Assembly: GCF_002797445.1 (NCBI RefSeq)
Contig: NZ_PGEP01000001.1
Coordinates: forward strand, 2,976,501 to 3,040,500
DNA: 64,000 nt
Direction of reading: 5' to 3'
Origin: Acidovorax sp. 69
GTDB lineage: Bacteria > Pseudomonadota > Gammaproteobacteria > Burkholderiales > Burkholderiaceae_C
Within the stretch, counting starts at the first letter, position 1. Every line of letters starts with the position of its first letter. Shown here piece after piece: positions 18,886-27,434 of this stretch. The notes under the pieces are model-generated. The model was not told where the DNA came from. It made no database searches and saw only the letters and a program-made list of their open reading frames with translations. The translations under genes were made by a program, and so were the position numbers.

Positions 18886-20043
18886 CTAGGCGGGCACGAA
18901 TTTGCGCCCCGCACGCACGCGCGCAATGACGGTTTTCATGATCTGCGCCGTGCCGTCGCCGATCTGGAAGCCCAGCACGTCGCGCATCCGCTGCTCCATC
19001 GGCCCGCGGTCGTAACCGCCATGGCCAAAGCACAGCAGGCACTGGTGGACCACGTCATAGGCCAGCTTGGGGCCCCACCACTTGGCCATGCCGGCCTCCG
19101 CGCTGTGCGGCAGGCCCTGGTCCTTGAGCCACAGGCCCTGCAGGCACAGCAGGCGCGCGCCTTCCACCTCGGTGTCGAACTGCGCCAGCGGGTGTGTCAC
19201 CCCCTGGAAAGCCGAGAGTGGCTGGCCAAAAGCCTGGCGCTCGGTGATGTAGGCCCAGGCTTCTTCCAGCGACACCCGGGCCACCGCCAGGCATTGCAGC
19301 CCGATGAGCGAGCGCGAGAAATCAAAGCCCTGCATCACCTGCACGAAACCCTTGTTCTCATCGCCCAGCCGGTGGCTGGCCGGCACGCGCACGTTCTCGA
19401 AAAAGATCGAGCCGCGACCGATGGCGCGCTGGCCATGGCAGTCGAACCGGCTGGTGGTGACGCCCGCTGTGTCCATCGGTACCAGCAGGGCCGTGACGCC
19501 ATGCGCGCCCGACTCCGGCGTGCCGGTGCGGCCGAAAACGACCGTGATGTCCGCCTGGTCGGCCGCCGAGATGGAGGTCTTCTCGCCGTTGATCACATAG
19601 TCATCCCCCACACGCTCGATGCGCAGGCGCAGGTTGGCCGCGTCCGAGCCACCCCGGGGTTCGGTCAGCGCAATGGCACAGATCGCCTCGCCCTGCACGA
19701 TCTTCTGCAGCCAGGGCGCGACCACGTCGGGCTGGCCGTATTGCGACAGGATCTGGCTGTTGAGCGAGGCCAGGAGGTTGATGTACGAGAAACTCAGGTC
19801 GGCCCGCGCGATTTCTTCATGGATCACGCCAGCGGCCAAGCTGCCCATGCCCAGGCCGCCAAACGCCTCGGGCAGCTCGGGGGCGATGAAGCCCAGCTGC
19901 CCCATCTCGCGCATCAGCGCCCGATCGAACACGCGGGATTGGTCACGCTCCAGAAAGCCGGGCGCCACACGCTCCTGCGCAAAACGGCGCACCGTGGCGG
20001 CCAGGGCCTGCAGGTCTTCACCAAGGTAGGGGTTCGGGTTCAT
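18886..20043 (-). CDS. aliB: Cyclohexanecarboxyl-CoA dehydrogenase (AliB), acyl-CoA dehydrogenase family
   Basis: FAD flavoenzyme of 385 residues that would form cyclohex-1-ene-1-carboxyl-CoA. Family motifs: N-terminal VRRFAQERVAP, FAD-contact ICAIALTEPRGGSDAANLRL, ISAADQADITVVFGRTG and the C-terminal QCLLCFGHGGYDRGPMEQRM followed by GDGTAQIMKTVIARVRAGRKF. ATG 20043 starts 13 bases after the badI stop; an in-frame upstream extension overlaps badI and is not used. The catalytic base is not the glutamate of standard fatty-acid enzymes in an obvious position; in AliB-type enzymes this is expected to differ, but I cannot align it here. Confidence 0.88.
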   Translation of the reverse strand: MNPNPYLGEDLQALAATVRRFAQERVAPGFLERDQSRVFDRALMREMGQLGFIAPELPEAFGGLGMGSLAAGVIHEEIARADLSFSYINLLASLNSQILSQYGQPDVVAPWLQKIVQGEAICAIALTEPRGGSDAANLRLRIERVGDDYVINGEKTSISAADQADITVVFGRTGTPESGAHGVTALLVPMDTAGVTTSRFDCHGQRAIGRGSIFFENVRVPASHRLGDENKGFVQVMQGFDFSRSLIGLQCLAVARVSLEEAWAYITERQAFGQPLSAFQGVTHPLAQFDTEVEGARLLCLQGLWLKDQGLPHSAEAGMAKWWGPKLAYDVVHQCLLCFGHGGYDRGPMEQRMRDVLGFQIGDGTAQIMKTVIARVRAGRKFVPA

Positions 20044-20056
20044 CGCGGCGTCCTGC

Positions 20057-20839
20057 TTACTTGACGTACTTGCGGAACTCGGGCTTGCGCTTTTCGGTGA
20101 GGGCTGCAACGCCTTCGCGCGACTCTTCCGTGTCGTAGTACAGCTTGAGCGCGTACATGCCCAGGCCCGCGATGCCGGCCTGGTGCGCCGTGTCGGCATT
20201 GAAGCTGCGCTTGGCGATGGCCAGCGCCGTGGGGCTGCGCTCGCACAGTTCCTCGCCAATCTTCTGCACCTCCGCATCGAGCTGGTCGTGCGGGAAGCAG
20301 AAGTTGGCCAGGCCCATGGCCACGGCCTCGGCACCGCTGTAGCGGCGGTTGAGGTACCAGATCTCGCGCGCCTTCTTCTCGCCCACCACGCGGGCCAGGA
20401 AAGCCGTGCCATAGCCCGGATCGACCGAGCCCATCTTGGGGCCCACCTGGCCGAACTGGGCCTTGTCCGAGCAGATGGTCAGGTCGCAAATGGTGGCCAG
20501 CACATTGCCGCCGCCAATCGCGTAGCCCTGTACCCGCGCGATGACCGGCTTGGGCACGTCGCGGATGGCCGTGTGCAGCTCTTCCATCGGCAGGCCAATG
20601 GTGCCGCGCCCGTCGTAGTTGCCGTTGTGGGCCGACTGGTCGCCACCCGTGCAGAACGCCCGGTCGCCCGCGCCTGCCAGCACGATGGCGCCAACCTGTT
20701 TGTCATAGCCCGCCTTGTTCAGCGCGCGAATGATCTCGTCGCAGGTCTGCCCGCGAAAGGCATTCATCTTGTCGGGCCGATTGATGGTGATCCAGGCCAC
20801 GCCATTGCGCACTTCATAAAGGATGTCTTCGAAATTCAT
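20057..20839 (-). CDS. badI: 2-ketocyclohexane-1-carboxyl-CoA hydrolase (BadI)
   Basis: Crotonase-superfamily ring-cleaving hydrolase of 260 residues, exactly the length of R. palustris BadI. It opens 2-ketocyclohexanecarboxyl-CoA to pimeloyl-CoA. The segments INRPDKMNAFRG, AGDRAFCTGGDQSAHNGNYD, VQGYAIGGGNVLATICDLTI and FGQVGPKMGSVDPGYGTAFL are characteristic of the BadI/MenB-like branch. The ATG at 20839 is 49 bases after the badH stop. This is the most diagnostic gene of the cluster. Confidence 0.95.
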   Translation of the reverse strand: MNFEDILYEVRNGVAWITINRPDKMNAFRGQTCDEIIRALNKAGYDKQVGAIVLAGAGDRAFCTGGDQSAHNGNYDGRGTIGLPMEELHTAIRDVPKPVIARVQGYAIGGGNVLATICDLTICSDKAQFGQVGPKMGSVDPGYGTAFLARVVGEKKAREIWYLNRRYSGAEAVAMGLANFCFPHDQLDAEVQKIGEELCERSPTALAIAKRSFNADTAHQAGIAGLGMYALKLYYDTEESREGVAALTEKRKPEFRKYVK

Positions 20840-20888
20840 GGCAGGTACTCCGTGTTCGTTGAGAAAAATGCGGGCATCGGCTGCGCCG

Positions 20889-21659
20889 TCAGCCCACCAT
20901 GCTCAGGCCGCCCGAGACGCTGAGCACCTGGCCGGTGACATACGCCCCGTCGTCGCTGGCAAAGAAAAGAATCGCGCCCGGAAGGTCGCCCGGCTGGCCA
21001 ATGCGGCCCAGCGGAATCGATCGTTTGAAGGCCTCTTCGAGCTTCTCGGGGTTGCCCGCGCCGACCTTGTAGTCCGCGAACAGCGCGGTGTCGGTGGGCC
21101 CGGGGCACACCACATTCACCGTGATGCCGTGACGTGCATGCTCGCGGGCAATGGTCTTGGAAAAGGACACCAGCCCGCCCTTACATGCGGCATACACCGC
21201 CTCGCCCGACGAGCCGACGCGTGCCGCGTCCGACGAGATGTTCACGATGCGCCCGCCCTTCGCGCCAGCCACCATCACCGGCAGCACCGCGTGGTGCATG
21301 TGCAGCGCGCCAGTGAGGTTGATGGCGATCAGCTTGTCCCACTGCGCGGGCTCGGTCTTGGTGAATGGCTTGAACACGTCCCAGCCCGCGTTGTTGACCA
21401 GCACATCGATACCGCCCCAAACCTGCTGCACGGCGGCCACAGCAGCGTCCACCTCGGCGCGCACCGTGATGTCGCAGCGAAACGCCTGCGCCGTGCCGCC
21501 GGACTGCGTGATGCGGTCCACTACGGCCTGCGCGGCATCGGGATTCATGTCGAACACCGCTACATTGGCTCCCTCTTGGGCAAAGCGCTGGCAAGTGGCA
21601 CCACCGATGCCGCCGCCGCCGCCGGTCACGATCACTGTTTTTCCGTCAAATCGTTGCAT
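20889..21659 (-). CDS. badH: 2-hydroxycyclohexane-1-carboxyl-CoA dehydrogenase (BadH), SDR family
   Basis: NAD-dependent short-chain dehydrogenase of 256 residues that oxidises the 2-hydroxy group before ring opening. Motifs: TGGGGGIGGATC (cofactor glycines), NNAG in VLVNNAGWDVFKPFTKT, catalytic Ser in NISSDAARVGSSGEAVYAACKGG with YxxxK as YAACK. ATG 21659 has GGAGAG upstream; a TTG at 21674 in frame is less likely. First gene of the operon, divergent from badR with a palindrome-bearing promoter between them. Confidence 0.94.
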   Translation of the reverse strand: MQRFDGKTVIVTGGGGGIGGATCQRFAQEGANVAVFDMNPDAAQAVVDRITQSGGTAQAFRCDITVRAEVDAAVAAVQQVWGGIDVLVNNAGWDVFKPFTKTEPAQWDKLIAINLTGALHMHHAVLPVMVAGAKGGRIVNISSDAARVGSSGEAVYAACKGGLVSFSKTIAREHARHGITVNVVCPGPTDTALFADYKVGAGNPEKLEEAFKRSIPLGRIGQPGDLPGAILFFASDDGAYVTGQVLSVSGGLSMVG

Positions 21660-21703
21660 GAAGCTCTCCGTCAATTTAAGGGGCCTGAGCCACCAAGAGA
21701 AGT

Positions 21704-21732
21704 ATTTAAGTCAATATGTTGTCGTATATTAA
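21704..21732 (-). promoter_or_regulatory. badH promoter with a palindromic operator between the boxes
   Basis: On the minus strand TTAATA (-35, plus 21727-21732) and TTAAAT (-10, plus 21704-21709) are 17 bases apart. The palindrome AATATGTTGTCGTATATT (21713-21730) fills the spacer. A MarR-type repressor bound there would block the promoter; BadR is the obvious candidate. The same DNA lies 50-65 bases before badR, so self-regulation is possible. Confidence 0.55.
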
Positions 21733-21776
21733 GCAGCAGAAGGACGCTGCGCAAGAAAAAAACCAAGGATTAATTC

Positions 21777-22304
21777 ATGGATAACCCTGATGATCGTCAG
21801 CTTGTGACACGCATGGAACTCGCCAACCGGGTTTTCTTCAGGATGTACCAATGTGCAAATATGTTGCATAAAACAGGGTCGCGCGCCGTGGCTGCAGAGG
21901 GCCTGACGACGCAGCAGTGGGCGGTGCTGGGCGCGCTGTCGCACCCCAAGGCTGCGGGCGGGATGAGCGTGGGCGACCTCGCCCGCTACCTGATGGTGAG
22001 CCGCCAGAATCTTTCAGGGCTGATCAGCCGCATGGAACGCGACGGACGCGTGCGAAGCGCCCCAGACGGGCGCGACCGGCGTTCTCGCCTCGTCAGCATG
22101 ACCGAGGCTGGGCGCCAGGTGTGGGAGGAGCAGGCAACACCGCAGATCCACGCTTACTACGAGGACGTGCTGGGGGACTTCTCCATCAGCGACATCTCGC
22201 ACACGCTGCACTACCTGCTCAAGATCCTGAACAACATGAAGCGCCTGGACAACGACGTGGGTGGTGACTCAGACGCAGACGCAGACGATGTGATGACGCC
22301 CTGA
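21777..22304 (+). CDS. badR: MarR family transcriptional regulator BadR
   Basis: Winged-helix regulator of 175 residues, divergent from badH. The MarR core shows LTTQQWAVLGALS, the recognition region MSVGDLARYLMVSRQNLSGLISRMERDGRV and the wing RDRRSRLVSMTEAG. In R. palustris BadR represses the alicyclic genes until an intermediate CoA-thioester is present; the same role is inferred here from synteny. The C-terminus ends in an acidic tail (DDVGG then DSDADADDV), which is unusual and may be species-specific. A strong terminator follows. Confidence 0.9.
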   Translation: MDNPDDRQLVTRMELANRVFFRMYQCANMLHKTGSRAVAAEGLTTQQWAVLGALSHPKAAGGMSVGDLARYLMVSRQNLSGLISRMERDGRVRSAPDGRDRRSRLVSMTEAGRQVWEEQATPQIHAYYEDVLGDFSISDISHTLHYLLKILNNMKRLDNDVGGDSDADADDVMTP

Positions 22305-22333
22305 GCGCCTCACCCCCGCCTGCACAAAACAAA

Positions 22334-22371
22334 AAGCCCCTGGGCCTGCCAATGTGCAGGCCCAGGGGCTT
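22334..22371. terminator. Bidirectional terminator between badR and purL
   Basis: Inverted repeat AAGCCCCTGGGCCTGC and its complement around a short loop, with an A-run on the left side. It separates the convergent badR and purL genes and can stop purL transcription (U-run on the minus strand). Confidence 0.85.
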
Positions 22372-22402
22372 GAAGCGACTCAGGGCTGGCGGAGGGGTCT
22401 CT

Positions 22403-25400
22403 TCAACCCACCCACTGGCGCGCATTGCGCCAGATGCGCATCCAGCCGCTGTACTGCGACGGGTCTTCGCTCGTCCAGCTGGTTTGCACATTGCGGAACA
22501 CGCGTTCGGGGTGCGGCATCATGGCCGTGAAGCGGCCGTCCGCCGTGGTTACCGCCGTCAAGCCGCTGGCGCTGCCGTTGGGGTTGAACGGGTACTGCTC
22601 GGTGGCGCGGCCGTGGTTGTCCACAAAGCGCATGGCGGCGACGGCCTTGTCCGCGTTGCCGCGGAACTTGAAGTTGGCATAGCCTTCACCGTGCGCCACG
22701 GCGATGGGCAGGCGGCTGCCCGCCATGCCTTGCAGGAACAGGCTGGGCGACTCCAGCACTTCAACCATGGACAGACGGGCTTCAAAACGCTCGCTCTGGT
22801 TGGTGGTGAAACGCGGCCAGTCTTGCGCGCCGGGGATGATGTCGGCCAGTTCGGCAAACATCTGGCAGCCATTGCACACCCCCAGGCCAAACGTGTCCGC
22901 GCGGCCAAAGAAGCCCTGGAACTGCGCAGCCAGCACCGGGTTGAAGGTGATGGAACGCGCCCAGCCGATGCCCGCGCCCAGCGTATCACCATAGCTGAAG
23001 CCGCCACAGGCGACCACGCCCTTGAAGTCTTCGAGCTTGACGCGGCCGGTCTGCAAGTCGGTCATGTGCACGTCGAACGCCTCAAAGCCCGCTTCGGTGA
23101 AGGCATAGGCCATTTCCACATGCGAGTTCACGCCCTGCTCGCGCAGGATGGCGACCTTGGGGCGGGACAGATTCAAGTAGGGCGCGGCCACGTTGTCGGC
23201 CGCATCGAACGTGAGGTGCACGTGCATGCCGGGATCTGTGGGCTCGCCCGCTGCGGCGTGTTCGGCATCGGCATTGGCGGGGTTGTCCCGCTGCTGGCAG
23301 ATCTTCCAGCTCACGGCATCCCACACCTGGTGCAGGTCAGCCAACGGCGCGCTGAACACGGCCTTGGCATCGCGCCAGACCTGCAACTCGCCCTTGCCGG
23401 CATCGATCTCGGACGACGCAGGACGCGTCTTGCCCACAAAGTGGCTGAACCTGGACAGGCCGTGTTCACGCAGGGTCTGCATCACCTCGTTGCGCTCACT
23501 GGTCTTGACCTGCAGCAGCACCCCCAGTTCTTCATTGAACAACGCCTTCAGCGTCAGTTCGTCGCGGCGCGCGCCCACCTGGCCCGCCCAGTTCTTGGCG
23601 TCGCCCGTGTCCATGCGGCTGTCACTCACGCCATCGCCTTCGGTCACCAACAGGTCCACGTTAAGGGATACGCCCACATGCCCCGCAAACGCCATCTCGG
23701 CCGCTGCAGCCAGCAGGCCACCGTCGCTGCGATCGTGGTAGGCCAGGATCTGGCCCTTGGCACGCAGTGCGTTCACCGCGTTGACAAGGTTGATCAGGTC
23801 TTGCGGATCGTCCACATCCGGCACCACGTCGCCGCTTTGATCCAGCGTCTGGCCCAAAATACTGCCGCCCATGCGGTTCTGGCCCTTGCCCAGGTCGACC
23901 AACACAAGGGTGGTGTCTGCCTCGGCGGCATCCAGCTGAGGCGTGAGCGTGCCGCGCACATCCGACAGCGAGGCGAAGGCGCTCACGATCAAGCTGACAG
24001 GCGAGGTGACTTTCTTCTTGTCACTGCCTTCGTTCCACTGCGTGCGCATGGAGAGCGAATCCTTGCCGACCGGGATGCTGATGCCCAGCGCGGGGCACAG
24101 CTCCATACCCACAGCCTTCACGGTTTCGTACAGCGCAGCGTCTTCGCCGGGCTCGCCGCAGGCGGCCATCCAGTTCGCCGACAGCTTCACACGCGGCAGC
24201 TCGATGGGCGCGGCCAGCAGGTTGGTCAGCGCCTCGGCCACGGCCATGCGGCCGGATGCGGGCGCATTGATGGCGGCCAGCGGCGTGCGCTCGCCCATGC
24301 TCATGGCTTCGCCAGCAAAGCCTTTGTAATCGGCCAGCGTCACGGCGCAATCGGCCACAGGCACTTGCCAGGGGCCAACCATCTGGTCGCGGTGGGTCAG
24401 CCCCCCCACGGTGCGGTCGCCAATGGTGATGAGGAAGCGCTTGGACGCCACCGTGGGGTGGGCCAGCACGTCGATCACGGCCTTTTGCAGCGGCACGCCG
24501 GTCAAATCCATGGGCGCGAATTCACGCACCACGGTCTTCACGTCACGGTGCATCTTGGGCGGCTTGCCCAGCAGCACGTTCATGGGCATGTCCACGGGCA
24601 GCTTCTGGTCTGCGGCCGTGGCGGCAGGATCGTGGAGCACCAGCTGGCGCTCTTCCGTGGCCGAGCCAATCACGGCAAACGGGCAGCGCTCGCGCTCGCA
24701 AAAGGCCTGGAACTGCGCCAGCGATTCGGGCGCGATGGCCAGCACGTAGCGCTCCTGGCTCTCGTTGCTCCAGATTTCCTTGGGGGCCATGCCCGATTCT
24801 TCGAGCTGCACGGCGCGCAGGTCAAAGCGTGCGCCACGGCCTGCATCGTTGGTCAGCTCGGGGAATGCGTTCGAGAGGCCGCCCGCGCCCACGTCGTGGA
24901 TGGCGAGGATGGGGTTGGCCGCGCCCTGCGCCCAGCAGTGGTTGATGACTTCTTGCGCACGGCGCTCGATCTCGGGGTTGCCGCGCTGTACCGAGTCAAA
25001 GTCCAGCTCGGCCGCGTTGGTGCCGGTGGCCATGGAGCTGGCCGCACTGCCGCCCATGCCAATGCGCATGCCGGGGCCACCCAGCTGGATCAGCAGCGAA
25101 CCGGCGGGGAATTCGATCTTCGTCGTCAATTCGGCGTCGATCACACCCACACCGCCCGCGATCATGATGGGCTTGTGATAGCCGCGCTGCACGCCTGCGA
25201 CTTCCTGCTCGTACTCGCGGAAGTAGCCAGTCAGGTTGGGGCGACCGAACTCGTTGTTGAACGCAGCGCCCCCCAGAGGCCCTTCCACCATGATCTGCAG
25301 CGGGCTGGCAATGTGCTCGGGCTTGCCCACGTTGCTGCCCCACAGCTTGCCCACGGTGAAGCCGGTCAGGCCCGCCTTGGGCTTGGAGCCCCGGCCGGTG

Positions 25401-26398
25401 GCGCCTTCATCACGGATCTCGCCGCCTGCACCGGTCGATGCCCCCGGGAATGGGGAGATGGCCGTGGGATGGTTGTGGGTTTCCACCTTCATCAGCACAT
25501 GCTGGGTGGCACTACTTTTTTGATAGCTATTGACGCTTGATGGATAAGCGCTGGAGGCCATTTTTGCCACAAATCGCTCGACCTGGTGGCCTTCCATGAC
25601 CGAGGCGTTGTCCGAATACGCGATCACCGTGTGCTGCGGCGCCAGCTGGTGCGTGTTGCGGATCATGCCGAACAGGCTCTTGCTTTGCGCCACGCCGTCG
25701 ATGGTGAACTCGGCGTTGAAGATCTTGTGGCGGCAGTGTTCGCTGTTGGCCTGCGCGAACATCATCAACTCCACGTCGGTGGGGTTGCGCTTCAGGCCCG
25801 TGAAGGCGGTCACCAGGTAGTCGATTTCATCGTCGGCCAGCGCCAGGCCAAAGCGGGTGTTGGCGGCCTCCAGGGCAGCGCGACCACCGGCCAGCACGTC
25901 CACATGCTCCATGGGCGCAGGCTGCAGCTCTGTGAACAGCGCAGCGGCAGCACTGCGGTCGGCCACCACCGATTCGGTCATGCGGTCGTGCAGCAAGGCA
26001 GCGACCTGGGCCAGTTGCTCAGGCGTCAACTCGGGCGTTTTGCCCAGCAGGCCGGCCTTGAGGCTGATGCGGAACTCGGTGATGCGCTCTACCCGGCGGA
26101 TGGCGATGCCGCAGTTGCGAGCGATGTCAGTGGCCTTGGAGGCCCAGGGCGACAGCGTGCCCAAGCGCGGCGTGACGATCAGGGCAGCGCCATCGGCCGG
26201 CCCAGCATACGGATCGCCGTAGGTCAGCAATGCAGCCAGTCGTTCTTGCTCTCCGGCCGTGGGGGCCGCATCGGTGGCCACCAGGTGCACAAAGCGCGCT
26301 GCAATGCCACTGATCTTGGGGTGAATGGCCTCCAGGGCGGGTTGAAGTTGCTGGGCGCGGAAGGTGCTGAGGGCGTTGCCGCCCGCCAGCGTGGTCAT
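22403..26398 (-). CDS. purL: Phosphoribosylformylglycinamidine synthase (single-chain PurL)
   Basis: Large-form FGAM synthase of 1331 residues, fourth step of purine synthesis, cytoplasmic. It carries an N-terminal FGAR-AT domain, two AIRS-like synthetase halves ([57 protein letters not shown]) and a C-terminal glutaminase domain with the nucleophile Cys in [13 protein letters not shown] and the His in [14 protein letters not shown] 26398 gives the usual start [14 protein letters not shown]; the frame is open upstream. Residues about 277-295 are encoded by an inserted interspersed repeat just before the first ATP-grasp-like motif, apparently without breaking the frame. Confidence 0.96.
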   Translation of the reverse strand: MTTLAGGNALSTFRAQQLQPALEAIHPKISGIAARFVHLVATDAAPTAGEQERLAALLTYGDPYAGPADGAALIVTPRLGTLSPWASKATDIARNCGIAIRRVERITEFRISLKAGLLGKTPELTPEQLAQVAALLHDRMTESVVADRSAAAALFTELQPAPMEHVDVLAGGRAALEAANTRFGLALADDEIDYLVTAFTGLKRNPTDVELMMFAQANSEHCRHKIFNAEFTIDGVAQSKSLFGMIRNTHQLAPQHTVIAYSDNASVMEGHQVERFVAKMASSAYPSSVNSYQKSSATQHVLMKVETHNHPTAISPFPGASTGAGGEIRDEGATGRGSKPKAGLTGFTVGKLWGSNVGKPEHIASPLQIMVEGPLGGAAFNNEFGRPNLTGYFREYEQEVAGVQRGYHKPIMIAGGVGVIDAELTTKIEFPAGSLLIQLGGPGMRIGMGGSAASSMATGTNAAELDFDSVQRGNPEIERRAQEVINHCWAQGAANPILAIHDVGAGGLSNAFPELTNDAGRGARFDLRAVQLEESGMAPKEIWSNESQERYVLAIAPESLAQFQAFCERERCPFAVIGSATEERQLVLHDPAATAADQKLPVDMPMNVLLGKPPKMHRDVKTVVREFAPMDLTGVPLQKAVIDVLAHPTVASKRFLITIGDRTVGGLTHRDQMVGPWQVPVADCAVTLADYKGFAGEAMSMGERTPLAAINAPASGRMAVAEALTNLLAAPIELPRVKLSANWMAACGEPGEDAALYETVKAVGMELCPALGISIPVGKDSLSMRTQWNEGSDKKKVTSPVSLIVSAFASLSDVRGTLTPQLDAAEADTTLVLVDLGKGQNRMGGSILGQTLDQSGDVVPDVDDPQDLINLVNAVNALRAKGQILAYHDRSDGGLLAAAAEMAFAGHVGVSLNVDLLVTEGDGVSDSRMDTGDAKNWAGQVGARRDELTLKALFNEELGVLLQVKTSERNEVMQTLREHGLSRFSHFVGKTRPASSEIDAGKGELQVWRDAKAVFSAPLADLHQVWDAVSWKICQQRDNPANADAEHAAAGEPTDPGMHVHLTFDAADNVAAPYLNLSRPKVAILREQGVNSHVEMAYAFTEAGFEAFDVHMTDLQTGRVKLEDFKGVVACGGFSYGDTLGAGIGWARSITFNPVLAAQFQGFFGRADTFGLGVCNGCQMFAELADIIPGAQDWPRFTTNQSERFEARLSMVEVLESPSLFLQGMAGSRLPIAVAHGEGYANFKFRGNADKAVAAMRFVDNHGRATEQYPFNPNGSASGLTAVTTADGRFTAMMPHPERVFRNVQTSWTSEDPSQYSGWMRIWRNARQWVG
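25513..25569 (+). repeat. Interspersed repeat, copy 3, inside purL
   Basis: TTTTTTGATAGCTATTG, ACGCTTG, ATGGAT, AAGCGCTGGAGGCC, ATTTTTGCC. It is oriented against purL and stays in frame, coding for the serine-rich stretch [19 protein letters not shown]. Confidence 0.85.
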
Positions 26399-26492
26399 GT
26401 GCAAGGTCACGGTAGCGGCCTGTTGGGGGTGTGAGGGGTCAGTGATGGCGCCGGCCCGGGGTCCAGGCCGATGGGCCTGGGCGGGAGGACAA

Positions 26493-26552
26493 CCCGGCAT
26501 TTTACCGGGCTGTCCATGGCCCGCTGCAGCCGCCGGGGTGCAATGGGATAAT
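26493..26552. promoter_or_regulatory. Divergent purL/map promoter region
   Basis: For purL, a TAAAAT box (plus 26499-26504) lies in the middle of the palindrome CCCGGCATTTTACCGGG (26493-26509). For map, GATAAT at 26547-26552 ends six bases before the ATG, so transcription could start at or next to the start codon. No good -35 boxes are seen. Confidence 0.5.
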
Positions 26553-26558
26553 TGCAGC

Positions 26559-27374
26559 ATGAGCATCACCATCAAAAGCGCTGAAGACATTGAGGGCATG
26601 CGCCTGGCCTGCCGCCTGGCCTCCGAAGTGCTGGACTACATTGCGCCGCACATCAAGCCCGGTATCACGACCAAAGAAATCGACCGCCTGGGCGCCGAAT
26701 GTATGGCTCAGCAGGGCACGATTTCGGCCACCGTGGGCTACCAGCCGCCCGGTTACCCGCCCTACCCGGCTTCGCTGTGCACCTCGGTCAACCATGTGGT
26801 GTGCCACGGTATCCCCAACGACAAACCGCTCAAGAAGGGCGATATTGTCAACGTGGACGTGACTGTTATCACCAAGGATGGCTGGTATGGCGACAACAGC
26901 CGCATGTACCTGATCGGTGAGTGCTCGATCGCTGCCAAGCGCCTGTCGGCACTCACCTTTGAAGCCATGTGGCATGGCATCGTGCAGGTCAAGCCAGGCG
27001 CCCACCTGGGTGACATCGGCCACGCGATTCAGAAGTTTGCCGAAGGCCATGGGTTTTCCATCGTGCGTGAATTCTGTGGCCACGGCATTGGACAGAAGTT
27101 TCACGAAGAACCCCAGGTGCTGCACTACGGCCGCCCGGGTTCGCTGGACGAACTCCAGCCCGGAATGGTGTTCACCATCGAGCCCATGATCAATGCGGGC
27201 CGCCGCGAGGTGAAGGAATTTGGCAACGACGGATGGACCATCGTGACCAAGGACCACAGCCTGTCTGCTCAATGGGAGCACACCGTTCTGGTCACACAAA
27301 CGGGGTATGAAGTGATGACCTTGTCAGCGGGATCACCGCCATTGCCCGCCTTTGTGACGGCTACGGCGACTTGA
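26559..27374 (+). CDS. map: Methionine aminopeptidase, type I
   Basis: Removes the N-terminal methionine from nascent proteins; dimetal enzyme of 271 residues. The metal ligands are visible as [22 protein letters not shown] (two Asp), [13 protein letters not shown] (His), [10 protein letters not shown] (Glu) and QWEHTVLVT (Glu). The start [20 protein letters not shown] is standard. There is no ribosome binding site; the GATAAT box six bases upstream suggests a leaderless transcript. A C-terminal tail of about 15 residues ([17 protein letters not shown]) extends beyond the usual end. It is followed by glnD after 60 bases. Def lies 3 kb away in opposite direction. Confidence 0.95.
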   Translation: MSITIKSAEDIEGMRLACRLASEVLDYIAPHIKPGITTKEIDRLGAECMAQQGTISATVGYQPPGYPPYPASLCTSVNHVVCHGIPNDKPLKKGDIVNVDVTVITKDGWYGDNSRMYLIGECSIAAKRLSALTFEAMWHGIVQVKPGAHLGDIGHAIQKFAEGHGFSIVREFCGHGIGQKFHEEPQVLHYGRPGSLDELQPGMVFTIEPMINAGRREVKEFGNDGWTIVTKDHSLSAQWEHTVLVTQTGYEVMTLSAGSPPLPAFVTATAT

Positions 27375-27434
27375 CGCGCGCCTGGCACGCCGGCGTGGCG
27401 GACAGACCTGCACACCGGCGCGCACAACTCTTGC

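Noticed and set aside
22352..25540. Open frame of over 1000 codons antisense to purL
   Set aside because: Same effect; the sense strand encodes a complete PurL with catalytic motifs, and the antisense product has the typical His/Arg/Gln-rich shadow composition.
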